Assembly (NCBI RefSeq): GCF_900116425.1
Contig: NZ_FPAS01000003.1
Span: 124,001 to 188,000 of the forward strand
Reading direction: 5' to 3'
Length of the DNA stretch: 64,000 nt
Origin: Lishizhenia tianjinensis
GTDB taxonomy: Bacteria > Bacteroidota > Bacteroidia > Flavobacteriales_D > Crocinitomicaceae
The notes under the pieces are model-generated. The model was given only the letters and a program-made list of their open reading frames with translations, searched no databases and was not told where the DNA came from. Below, piece after piece: positions 33,714 through 40,942 of the stretch. Made by a program: the position numbers and the translations under genes. The first letter of the stretch is position 1. Every line of letters starts with the position of its first letter.

Positions 33714-35279
33714 TTAAATATGTGTATCTATATTCTTGGCTATCGTAAAATAAAAGGTAGAGCCTTTACCAAGTTGAGAATCTACCCATATTTCTCCGGC
33801 ATGCAGTTCTACTACGCGTTTACTTTGCGCCAAACCTATGCCCAAGCCTTCGTATTTCCCTCTACCGTGTAGGCGAGAAAAAAGTTCGAATATTTTGTGT
33901 TTGTTTTTTTCTGCTATACCTATACCGTTGTCTTGTACCGTAAATAAATAGTGTTCGCCTTTGTCTTTACACTTCACGCGTATTTGAGGATCCTCACCAT
34001 CTTTTCTATACTTGATAGCATTCGAAATCATATTCTGAAACAACAACCTCAACTCTAAGGGATACGCCACTAAAACAGGCATTTCTTCCACTATTATCTC
34101 AGCCTTATTGTCTATTATGAATTGATGTAAATCCTTTTGAATGATATTCAATATTTCACCAACATCCAAGCGCTCAGGAGATGAAAAGTAACCTATCTTT
34201 CCCTGTGTTTGCAACTGATTTACCAACTCATCCATACGACTCGCTGATTCTTTGATATAGGTAATAATTTGTCGGCCTCTATCATCCACCTCGTGGGCAT
34301 ATTTATCTTCAAAAATTTGCGTTAAGCTCGCAATGGATCGAATAGGCTCTTTCAAATCATGAGAAACAAGTGAAGCGTATTGTTCCAACAGTTCATTTTT
34401 ATCCTTCAAACTTTTGGTTTGTGAGGCTATACCCTTTTTTAAATCTTCATTGAAAGACTTTAACCTTAATTCCGAAACCTTTAAGCTTTTGAAAATTCTG
34501 TCTTGGGAAATAAATACGAACCAAAAAGCAACCAGAAAAGCCATGAATCGCAACACGTGCCATGTCCACCAAGAAAAATCCCACACTTCAGACTCTTCAA
34601 ACATCAAGGCTGCCAAACCGAAAAGCGCGCAGTGCAGAAAGAAAAGTAAATCATCGGTGTTCTTTGTTTTTCTGTAGGTCAAAATAAAACGTATGGAGGT
34701 TAATACTAAAAACACCCCTCCCACTAGATTTAACACTATGGCAACGGAAGTAAACTTCCCCTTTTCAACCATCATTGGAATAGCATCCACAAAGTACCAT
34801 GATCCTGCGCCAACAAGTCCCGTAAATAAAACTACTCCTACCAAATATTTGTAGTTTAACCTATCTACAACATCACCTGATATCCAAACAGACAGGAACA
34901 AAAGTCCTCCTAAAAAAGTAGCTAAACTGTGAAACCATACAAAGAGATTTCCCACCTCAGTAAGGGCGTGAAAAGCATCGAGCATTGCCATCCCCATCAG
35001 GGCACCGGCTATACGGGTAGCGAAAACAGGACCTATACCTGCCTTGCGCAAAGTATATATCCAGTAGGCCACGATAATCGCTAAAGAAGAACCTGCGATT
35101 TCCATCGCTGTGTGCACGGTTTCTAATATCCAAAAACTGTCTTCATAAAAGGAAGTGGCCATCCACCATCCAGTAAGGTGCAAGAGTAAACTCACTACTA
35201 TTATCCCCCACAACAAAGCTTTGTTTCCCCAAAGATTTTTAGGATTTTCTATAGTAGTACTTGTGTTCCAATTCGTCAA
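33714..35279 (-). CDS. Membrane sensor histidine kinase (MASE3-like sensor)
   Basis: Two-component sensor kinase. Residues 20-262 hold about eight membrane helices arranged like a MASE3 sensor (ETVHTAMEIAGSSLAIIVAYW, LDAFHALTEVGNLFVWFHSL). A coiled linker (265-300) precedes the catalytic core. The H-box has the phospho-accepting His307 (SLVSHDLKEPIRSIASL); the N box is MISNAIKYRKDG, G1 is VQDNGIGI, and G2 is GLGIGLA near residue 485. No response regulator gene adjoins it, so its partner is elsewhere. It is monocistronic, with its own terminator. MASE3 assignment is moderate; kinase assignment is firm. Confidence 0.9.
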   Translation of the reverse strand: MTNWNTSTTIENPKNLWGNKALLWGIIVVSLLLHLTGWWMATSFYEDSFWILETVHTAMEIAGSSLAIIVAYWIYTLRKAGIGPVFATRIAGALMGMAMLDAFHALTEVGNLFVWFHSLATFLGGLLFLSVWISGDVVDRLNYKYLVGVVLFTGLVGAGSWYFVDAIPMMVEKGKFTSVAIVLNLVGGVFLVLTSIRFILTYRKTKNTDDLLFFLHCALFGLAALMFEESEVWDFSWWTWHVLRFMAFLVAFWFVFISQDRIFKSLKVSELRLKSFNEDLKKGIASQTKSLKDKNELLEQYASLVSHDLKEPIRSIASLTQIFEDKYAHEVDDRGRQIITYIKESASRMDELVNQLQTQGKIGYFSSPERLDVGEILNIIQKDLHQFIIDNKAEIIVEEMPVLVAYPLELRLLFQNMISNAIKYRKDGEDPQIRVKCKDKGEHYLFTVQDNGIGIAEKNKHKIFELFSRLHGRGKYEGLGIGLAQSKRVVELHAGEIWVDSQLGKGSTFYFTIAKNIDTHI

Positions 35280-35388
35280 AATAACCTTATTTGTTCAACC
35301 CCTTAACTCAATACTTGTTTGATATTGAGTTGGCCAAATTTACGGAAATGAAAACACTGTATTCAAGAAAATAAAGAAAATTCACAAT

Positions 35389-35970
35389 TTAATGCGGACC
35401 ACTAATTTCTGCCCAGACTTCTTTGCCAAGACGAGGAGCTATGGAATCTGCTGCAGGACTAAATTCTACCTGATGAAAGGCCGTTTTAAAAAGCTGATGA
35501 TAATCATCGGCACACCCGCCGAAAGGAGGTCCTTGCTTTTCAAATTCAGTATCAAAAAACAAGCCTACGAGTTTCCCATCTGGTTTTACTAATTCTTTCA
35601 TCTTCGCCACATATTTTGGTCGCCAAGATGGATCTATAGCACAAAAGAAGGTTTGCTCTATGATTAAATCAAACTGCTGATCTACCGCAAAAAAATCTCC
35701 GCACAGCAAATGCTCTTTCGAAAAATCAGGAACGCGTTCTTGAAAAGCATCTATGGCACTTTGGGCAAAATCTAACACGTAAACATTGGTAAAACCAAGC
35801 TTGTGTGCGTACTCTGCCTCATGGGCTCTACCCGCTCCGGGAAACAAAATTTTCAAATCCTTATTTTCTAAAGCATCTAAATAATTTTTTATGGGTGTAG
35901 AAACATTTCCTATGTCCCACCCCGTTTGGTTCTCCTGATATCTGTTCTCCCAATATTGTGCGTCTAACAT
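35389..35970 (-). CDS. TPMT family SAM-dependent methyltransferase
   Basis: Class I S-adenosylmethionine methyltransferase of the thiopurine S-methyltransferase type, which in bacteria methylates small thiol or selenium/tellurium/halide substrates. The opening YWENRYQENQTGWDIGNVSTPIKNYL is diagnostic, and the SAM motif I is ILFPGAGRAHEAEYAHKLG (residues 41-59). LDFAQSAIDAFQ and the post-motif IIEQTFFCAIDPSWRPKYVAKMKELVKPDGKL follow. 193 aa is normal. It is divergent from the arsenic operon across 130 bases, so a link to metalloid methylation is possible but only positional. Confidence 0.88.
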   Translation of the reverse strand: MLDAQYWENRYQENQTGWDIGNVSTPIKNYLDALENKDLKILFPGAGRAHEAEYAHKLGFTNVYVLDFAQSAIDAFQERVPDFSKEHLLCGDFFAVDQQFDLIIEQTFFCAIDPSWRPKYVAKMKELVKPDGKLVGLFFDTEFEKQGPPFGGCADDYHQLFKTAFHQVEFSPAADSIAPRLGKEVWAEISGPH

Positions 35971-36075
35971 GTGCTCTGATTTTCCAACAAAGTTAAAAAG
36001 TGCTGCTCAAATCTGTGTAACCTAAGTTGCCCTTTTGAAAAATTCTTGAAAGAACTATTGGTGAATTCAAAGTAT

Positions 36076-36095
36076 CATCGTAATATTGCAATATA
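36076..36095. promoter_or_regulatory. ArsR operator, site 1
   Basis: The 20-mer CATCGTAATATTGCAATATA, containing the perfect 12-bp palindrome ATATTGCAATAT, lies just before the ArsR ATG at 36101. It recurs exactly at 36445. It overlaps a -7-like TAATATTG, with a TTG 20 bases upstream. Confidence 0.8.
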
Positions 36096-36100
36096 TAATT

Positions 36101-36427
36101 ATGGGATTAACAAAAACAGATTTATTTACCGAAGAGCAAAACGAAATTGCGAACATGGCCAAGGTATTGGCCCATCCAGCTCGAATTGCTATTCTTCAGT
36201 ATTTAATAAAAAGTGAGCAATGTATCAACTCCCACTTGGTGGATGAATTAGGACTGGCGCAAGCCACCATTTCTCAGCATTTGAAAGAGTTGAAAAACAT
36301 AGGACTCATACAAGGAAACATTGAAGGTAAAGCCATGAATTACTGTATCAATACAGAAAACTGGAATGCCTTTAAAAACGCCCTCGGATTTTTCTTCGAG
36401 AGCATAGAAACTAAAAAGTGTTGCTAA
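36101..36427 (+). CDS. arsR: ArsR/SmtB family arsenic-responsive repressor
   Basis: Dimeric winged-helix repressor expected to release DNA when As(III) or Sb(III) binds. The core is ANMAKVLAHPARIAILQYLIKSEQCINSHLVDELGLAQATISQHLKELKNIGLIQG, with the recognition helix in AQATISQHLKEL. Instead of the classic CxC in helix 3 there is a single Cys (Cys41); further Cys are 82, 107 and 108, the last two being the C-terminal KKCC. Metalloid binding through C-terminal Cys, as in some other ArsR proteins, is likely. Start: ATG 36101 rather than the GTA-proximal TTG/ATG at 36086, which lies in the operator. First gene of the operon. Confidence 0.92.
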   Translation: MGLTKTDLFTEEQNEIANMAKVLAHPARIAILQYLIKSEQCINSHLVDELGLAQATISQHLKELKNIGLIQGNIEGKAMNYCINTENWNAFKNALGFFFESIETKKCC

Positions 36428-36444
36428 AAAAATTTGACAGCACC

Positions 36445-36464
36445 CATCGTAATATTGCAATATA
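36445..36464. promoter_or_regulatory. ArsR operator, site 2
   Basis: Exact second copy of the 20-mer found before arsR, here between arsR and the DUF6428 gene, six bases before its ATG. It suggests an internal ArsR-controlled promoter. Confidence 0.78.
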
Positions 36465-36470
36465 AAAAAT

Positions 36471-36953
36471 ATGAAATTACAAGAATTTAGAGCCTTATTG
36501 GGTACAAAAGAAAGATTAGGATTTGAATTACCGAACGGAGAATTAGTTCCTGCTCACTTCCACGTAACAGAAGTAGGAAAGGTAACAAAATCTTTCATCG
36601 ACTGTGGTGGCGTTTTACGCGATGAAACAGTAGTCAACTTCCAATTGTGGGAGGCTGACGACTACGATCACCGTTTACACCCAGAGAAATTAATCAACAT
36701 CATTGATTTGGCGGTGGATAAATTAGGTTTACCGAATGCTGAAATCGAAGTAGAATACCAAGCGGGTACGATCGGTAAATTTGGAATAGAAACCAAAGGT
36801 GAAAACTTTGCGTTGACCAATAAGTTAACCAACTGCTTGGCACCAGACAAGTGCGGAATTCCGGCTTCTAAGCCTAAAATGAGCTTACAAGATTTAACTG
36901 CCAACAAGGAGGAAAATACAAGCTGTTGTTCTCCAAGTTCGGGATGTTGCTAA
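36471..36953 (+). CDS. DUF6428 family protein with Cys-rich tail, arsenic operon
   Basis: Small cytoplasmic protein of 160 aa that accompanies arsenic operons in Bacteroidota (DUF6428). The function is unknown. The body is a mixed alpha/beta domain: LVPAHFHVTEVGKVTKSFIDCGGV, FQLWEADDYDHRLHPEKLINIIDLA and IEVEYQAGTIGKFGI; conserved His in PAHFH could bind metal. The C-terminus is a linker ending in CCSPSSGCC, four Cys in nine residues, which would suit As(III) binding or transfer. Second gene of the operon, with its own copy of the operator; the ArsC gene follows after 11 bases. A metallochaperone role is inference. Confidence 0.8.
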   Translation: MKLQEFRALLGTKERLGFELPNGELVPAHFHVTEVGKVTKSFIDCGGVLRDETVVNFQLWEADDYDHRLHPEKLINIIDLAVDKLGLPNAEIEVEYQAGTIGKFGIETKGENFALTNKLTNCLAPDKCGIPASKPKMSLQDLTANKEENTSCCSPSSGCC

Positions 36954-36964
36954 AATCATACAGC

Positions 36965-37549
36965 ATGTTTGAGAAAATAGAACAACTCATCAAAACATTA
37001 GCAAACAAGGAGGTCAAAAGTACGGACCTCCTTGACTTTTTACTGGCACATCAAGCAGGTGAAAATCACCTGGTATTTGTATGTACCCACAATTCGAGAA
37101 GATCGCAATTTGGACAAGTTTGGGCCCACGTTTTGGCACATCATTTCCAGTTGAATATCAAAGCTTATTCTGCCGGAACTGAAGTTACGGAATGTAACCC
37201 AAGAACACTACAGGCTTTACACGCACAAGGATTTGAAATTTTGAGCGAAGAAGGGGAAAACCCTGTGCACAAAGTATATTTTTCTAAGGAGGCTGACCCT
37301 ATTCTATTATGGTCAAAAACCATAGAGGATGACAGTCTACCCCAAGCAAATTTTGTAGCCTTAATGACCTGCGATCACGCCGATGAAAACTGTCCGTTTA
37401 TACCCGGTGCACAAGCCCGCATCCCCTACCGTTACGAAGATCCAAAAGCTTTTGACGGAACAGATCTCGAAGCAAAAATGTACCAAGAACGCAGTTTAGA
37501 GATTGCTACCGATCTCCACGCTTTATTCTCACAACTTTCAAACAAATAA
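36965..37549 (+). CDS. arsC: Arsenate reductase, low-molecular-weight-phosphatase type
   Basis: Reduces arsenate to arsenite with a thiol relay. The phosphate loop is VFVCTHNSRRSQ (Cys40, Arg46, CX5R), matching thioredoxin-coupled ArsC, though the residue before Arg46 is Arg rather than Cys. The relay Cys pair is in TCDHADENC (Cys136 and Cys143, CX6C), as in the Staphylococcus enzyme. About 30 extra N-terminal residues (helical, IEQLIKTLANKEVKSTDLLDFLLAH) and a C-terminal extension make it 194 aa against the usual 130. The ATG at 36965 is 11 bases after the previous stop; the ORF continues upstream without a better start. Feeds arsenite to ACR3. Confidence 0.88.
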   Translation: MFEKIEQLIKTLANKEVKSTDLLDFLLAHQAGENHLVFVCTHNSRRSQFGQVWAHVLAHHFQLNIKAYSAGTEVTECNPRTLQALHAQGFEILSEEGENPVHKVYFSKEADPILLWSKTIEDDSLPQANFVALMTCDHADENCPFIPGAQARIPYRYEDPKAFDGTDLEAKMYQERSLEIATDLHALFSQLSNK

Positions 37550-37550
37550 C

Positions 37551-38603
37551 ATGGAAGCAAAAATCGGATTTTTCGAAAAAAACCTTACTCTTTGGGTAGC
37601 CATTTGTATCGTGGCAGGAGTAACGCTTGGTCACTTTTTTCAGGACGCTATCACACCTATTGCTGAGTTCAACATTTCTACCGTAAACATCCCCGTGGCT
37701 ATTTTAGTGTGGTTAATGATTTACCCTATGATGGTGCAAATCGACTTTGCGCAATTGGGAAGAGTGAACGAACACGTAAGAGGTTTGGGCTTAACAGCTA
37801 CCATCAACTGGGTGGTAAAACCTATTTCTATGGCCCTGGTTTCTTACCTTTTCTTTCATATCATTTTTAAGAATTGGCTAACACCAGAATTGGCGGATGA
37901 ATACTTGGCAGGAGCCATTTTATTAGGTGCAGCCCCTTGTACAGCCATGGTTTTTGTGTGGTCTTACCTTACGAAAGGAAACGCCAACTATACCTTGGTG
38001 CAAGTAGCTTTGAACGATATCATACTCTTGGTGCTTTTCATCCCCATCGTTAGTTTCTTGTTCTATTTATTTGGTATAGAATTTACAGACACACACGGAC
38101 AAGCTTTGGATATTCCTTACGATGCTTTGTTTAGTTCTGTGTTTATTTTCGTGGTTATGCCCCTTATAGCAGGTTATTTTAGTCACAAAAAACTCATTAA
38201 AAAACACGGTAAAGATTGGTTTGAAAACAAGTTCTTAAAGACCTTAAAGCCACTTTCTATCGTAGCACTTTTGGCTACATTGGTCTTGATTTTCGCCTTC
38301 CAAGGAGATAAAATCGTCAATGATCCATTTGCTATTTTATTAATTGCTGTTCCCTTGGCTATACAGACATACTTCATCTTTTTCGCCAGCTGGTTTACGG
38401 GTAAGTTTTTAAAACTTCCACACCAAATTTGTGCGCCTTCTGCCTTAATCGGGAGTAGTAATTTCTTCGAATTGGCGGTAGCTGTAGCTATTTCCATTTT
38501 CGGTTTAAACTCTGGCGCAACCTTGGCAACGGTGGTAGGTGTACTTATTGAAGTACCCGTAATGCTGAGCTTGGTTAAAATTGCCAACAAGCATAAATAT
38601 TAA
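37551..38603 (+). CDS. acr3: ACR3 family arsenite efflux permease
   Basis: Inner-membrane arsenite exporter driven by the proton gradient, 350 aa with ten membrane helices. Family features include LVWLMIYPMMVQIDFAQLG, the conserved GAAPCTAMVFVWSYLTKGN with the essential Cys in TM4, and QTYFIFFASWFTGKFLKLPHQICAPSALIGSSNFFELAVAVAISIFG near the end. ATG at 37551, one base after the arsC stop. Last gene of the arsR-DUF6428-arsC-acr3 operon, which ends at the terminator at 38735. Confidence 0.95.
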   Translation: MEAKIGFFEKNLTLWVAICIVAGVTLGHFFQDAITPIAEFNISTVNIPVAILVWLMIYPMMVQIDFAQLGRVNEHVRGLGLTATINWVVKPISMALVSYLFFHIIFKNWLTPELADEYLAGAILLGAAPCTAMVFVWSYLTKGNANYTLVQVALNDIILLVLFIPIVSFLFYLFGIEFTDTHGQALDIPYDALFSSVFIFVVMPLIAGYFSHKKLIKKHGKDWFENKFLKTLKPLSIVALLATLVLIFAFQGDKIVNDPFAILLIAVPLAIQTYFIFFASWFTGKFLKLPHQICAPSALIGSSNFFELAVAVAISIFGLNSGATLATVVGVLIEVPVMLSLVKIANKHKY

Positions 38604-38734
38604 AGTACTTTTTAGGGAGAATAATTCCTTTCAACACTCATTACTCACTCTCTATACTGTCTTGCTCTATTCTGTTTTGGCAAACGTCCGCGCTATCCAT
38701 TTTAGTCGGCTTGCCCTTAAAAACAAAACATAAA

Positions 38735-38768
38735 AAAACCCGCAGCTTCATTAGTCGCTGCGGGTTTT
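38735..38768. terminator. Bidirectional rho-independent terminator
   Basis: Twelve-base-pair stem AAAACCCGCAGC/GCTGCGGGTTTT with a ten-base loop, with A runs before and T runs after. It ends the arsenic operon on the plus strand and can serve the island operon on the minus strand. Confidence 0.92.
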
Positions 38769-38847
38769 CTTGTTTTATATATTTTAAGCGCAGCACCTCG
38801 CTGCCATTACTATCGCTGTTTGGGGGAATTCAAAATTTAAGGTTTAA

Positions 38848-40356
38848 TTAACTTTTAATTGTTTCAATATACTTTGAATAATCATATTGAGAAATATTTA
38901 ATATTTTCAACCCTGAATTATTAATCAAAACCAATTCATCTCCTTCACTAGCAAAGTCTCTTAGATCTGAAAACCATATCCTATAATCACCTCTACCATT
39001 TGACCTGTATAGTGACACTTGTGCTGATTTTCTTTCTGATTCTGATTTTATAAAATAAGCTTCTAGAAAAATTTTATTCTCTGGTCCAAAATCCTGTTCT
39101 GAATAATTATGGAGACTTTCTTCACTTAAGAACAATCTCACGTTTTGCGTGGCATCCATAATGCTTTTGTTTAAACCCGTAGATGTTGGAATAAGTGTAG
39201 AATAGCTAATATTTCTTTCCTCTAACAATTGTTTTACTTTATTCCCATGCTGTTCTTCTTCAATTTTACATGACGCCAAAATCCCTGCAATAACCTTTCC
39301 TCTATGCTCTCTAGCACTTAACTCATGACTTCCTTGTCTTGCTACCTCAAAATATTTCATTTCATCAGCAGAAATAAGAGATATATTATCTTCATCTCCT
39401 ACAAAATATAAATCAGCTTTATTTTCTAATTCATTTAATTTTGACTCAAGTAAAGTTAAGTCTAACTTAACATTCCCTAATTTGATTAACTCGATTATTA
39501 GTGTAAATAAATTCGCCTTGTTAAACCAATAGCTCTTTTCCGACAATCCAAGACTATCAATAAGGTTTATCGCTTTGTAAAGTTTTTCAAAAACAATTTT
39601 ATATATCTCAAAATCATCATTATACCTCTCTAGGTAATCATTAATCTTGGTACTCCTTCCAAAATAATGTCCCTCCAATACAGTTGAACTCAACAACATA
39701 ATATACTGAGAGTCAAACATCCTTTTAATATCATTATCAGTAAAAATTCTATTTTTTTCAAAAAATTGATTTACAAAAAATCTTTGTTCTTGAACTAAAT
39801 CTATTGAAGTTTCACTTAACTGTGGTTCATAGGCTTTATCTGCAATCATTTTACTAAAAATCGCAAATTCTCCTCCTCCATATTGGGCATTTAATACTTC
39901 ATTCGAATTTAAAGAATAATTTGTACTGTTAATTCTTTTAAAAACTTCAATTATATTTTCCTCCCCTATATCTTTTAAATCTTTAACGGGAATAAGATAA
40001 TTTAAAAAATCCCTCTTATCCTGTTCGCTTAAATCATCAAAGGACTTAACAGTTCTTTGATTTTCAAAATCATTCACACCTTGTATGTAATCAACTATGG
40101 TTGTTAGCCTTTGTTGTCCATCAACTACAACTTCTTTAGCCTGAAGTTCATTTAAATCTAAATCTGCACTTGCTATATACACCTCTGGAAATGGAAAGTT
40201 TAATAAAATTGTTTCTATAAAAGCATACTTGTGTTGCTTTTTCCAAACTAACTTTCTTTGATAATCAGGCCCAGTAATTAAACTCCCTGAAACTATTTTA
40301 TTGTATAAATCAATAAGTTTTACACTATTTGCTGGTATCGAACTTCTAAGTTTCAT
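38848..40356 (-). CDS. DUF262 protein, probable restriction effector
   Basis: Cytoplasmic 502-aa protein with an N-terminal DUF262 (ParB/GmrS-like) domain: PDYQRKLVWKK at residues 31-41 and VVDGQQRLTT at 77-86 carry the family R..W and DGQQR motifs. DUF262 domains in GmrSD, SspE and BrxU hydrolyse NTP and accompany DNA cleavage. The middle (150-380) is helical. Residues 430-490 (AQVSLYRSNGRGDYRIWFSDLRDFASEGDELVLI) read as a beta-pseudobarrel like the DNA-recognition B3/EcoRII-N fold. No HNH/DUF1524 domain is seen. Third gene of an operon with a cytosine methyltransferase; a restriction role is inferred. Confidence 0.72.
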   Translation of the reverse strand: MKLRSSIPANSVKLIDLYNKIVSGSLITGPDYQRKLVWKKQHKYAFIETILLNFPFPEVYIASADLDLNELQAKEVVVDGQQRLTTIVDYIQGVNDFENQRTVKSFDDLSEQDKRDFLNYLIPVKDLKDIGEENIIEVFKRINSTNYSLNSNEVLNAQYGGGEFAIFSKMIADKAYEPQLSETSIDLVQEQRFFVNQFFEKNRIFTDNDIKRMFDSQYIMLLSSTVLEGHYFGRSTKINDYLERYNDDFEIYKIVFEKLYKAINLIDSLGLSEKSYWFNKANLFTLIIELIKLGNVKLDLTLLESKLNELENKADLYFVGDEDNISLISADEMKYFEVARQGSHELSAREHRGKVIAGILASCKIEEEQHGNKVKQLLEERNISYSTLIPTSTGLNKSIMDATQNVRLFLSEESLHNYSEQDFGPENKIFLEAYFIKSESERKSAQVSLYRSNGRGDYRIWFSDLRDFASEGDELVLINNSGLKILNISQYDYSKYIETIKS

Positions 40357-40360
40357 TTAA

Positions 40361-40942
40361 TTATCTTAATAAATTGATTTGTATATTTTTAATATTTTCT
40401 CGATGGTAGGTCTCAAAATAATGCCAGGATTTGTAAATCTCTATATTAATCTCTCTCCCAAATTCCATTTTATATTTTTCTACTGCTTTTTTAATTTCAT
40501 CCGTCAACTTAAAATCTATCGGTAAAAAACGAATAGCTATTCTTCCTTTTAACGTATACTTGGCGAAAGAATTTTTGTTATCCCAATTGTTTTTGTGAAA
40601 TCCTTTAAAATCATACAAATTTTTCATTTCCTTGTCGAATAAACTTGAAGAGATAATTCCTACATCTAAATCCGATTTTTTCACACTATCAAATTCATTA
40701 AACAGATATAATCCTGCTTCTGCGTTATTTGGTTTCAAACTAAAACCTAACTTTCCTGATCCAACAATTACTATATCCCTAATATGTACATTTAGAATAT
40801 TCGCTATATCCTTTTTAAAATCAAATTCTTTCTTCGGTACTACGTTGGTAAAAAAGAAAGTTTCATCCTCAATAATATGCTTCTGCACTATAATATCAGG
40901 TTTTTGAGACTTACAAATGGAAATGAAATCTTCTTTCTTCAT
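40361..40942 (-). CDS. Small nucleotidyltransferase-like protein
   Basis: Unknown 193-aa protein between a DNA methyltransferase and a DUF262 protein. It has a pattern of the Pol-beta nucleotidyltransferase fold: VIVGSGKLGFSL at residues 57-68 (GS motif) and KSDLDVGIIS at 89-98 (DxD metal site), with a long basic C-terminal helix region. There is no signal peptide or membrane segment. Its ATG overlaps the methyltransferase stop by four bases, and its stop is four bases before the DUF262 start. It could modify a nucleotide or RNA, or be an inactive regulator; the family assignment is by motif only. Confidence 0.6.
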   Translation of the reverse strand: MKKEDFISICKSQKPDIIVQKHIIEDETFFFTNVVPKKEFDFKKDIANILNVHIRDIVIVGSGKLGFSLKPNNAEAGLYLFNEFDSVKKSDLDVGIISSSLFDKEMKNLYDFKGFHKNNWDNKNSFAKYTLKGRIAIRFLPIDFKLTDEIKKAVEKYKMEFGREINIEIYKSWHYFETYHRENIKNIQINLLR

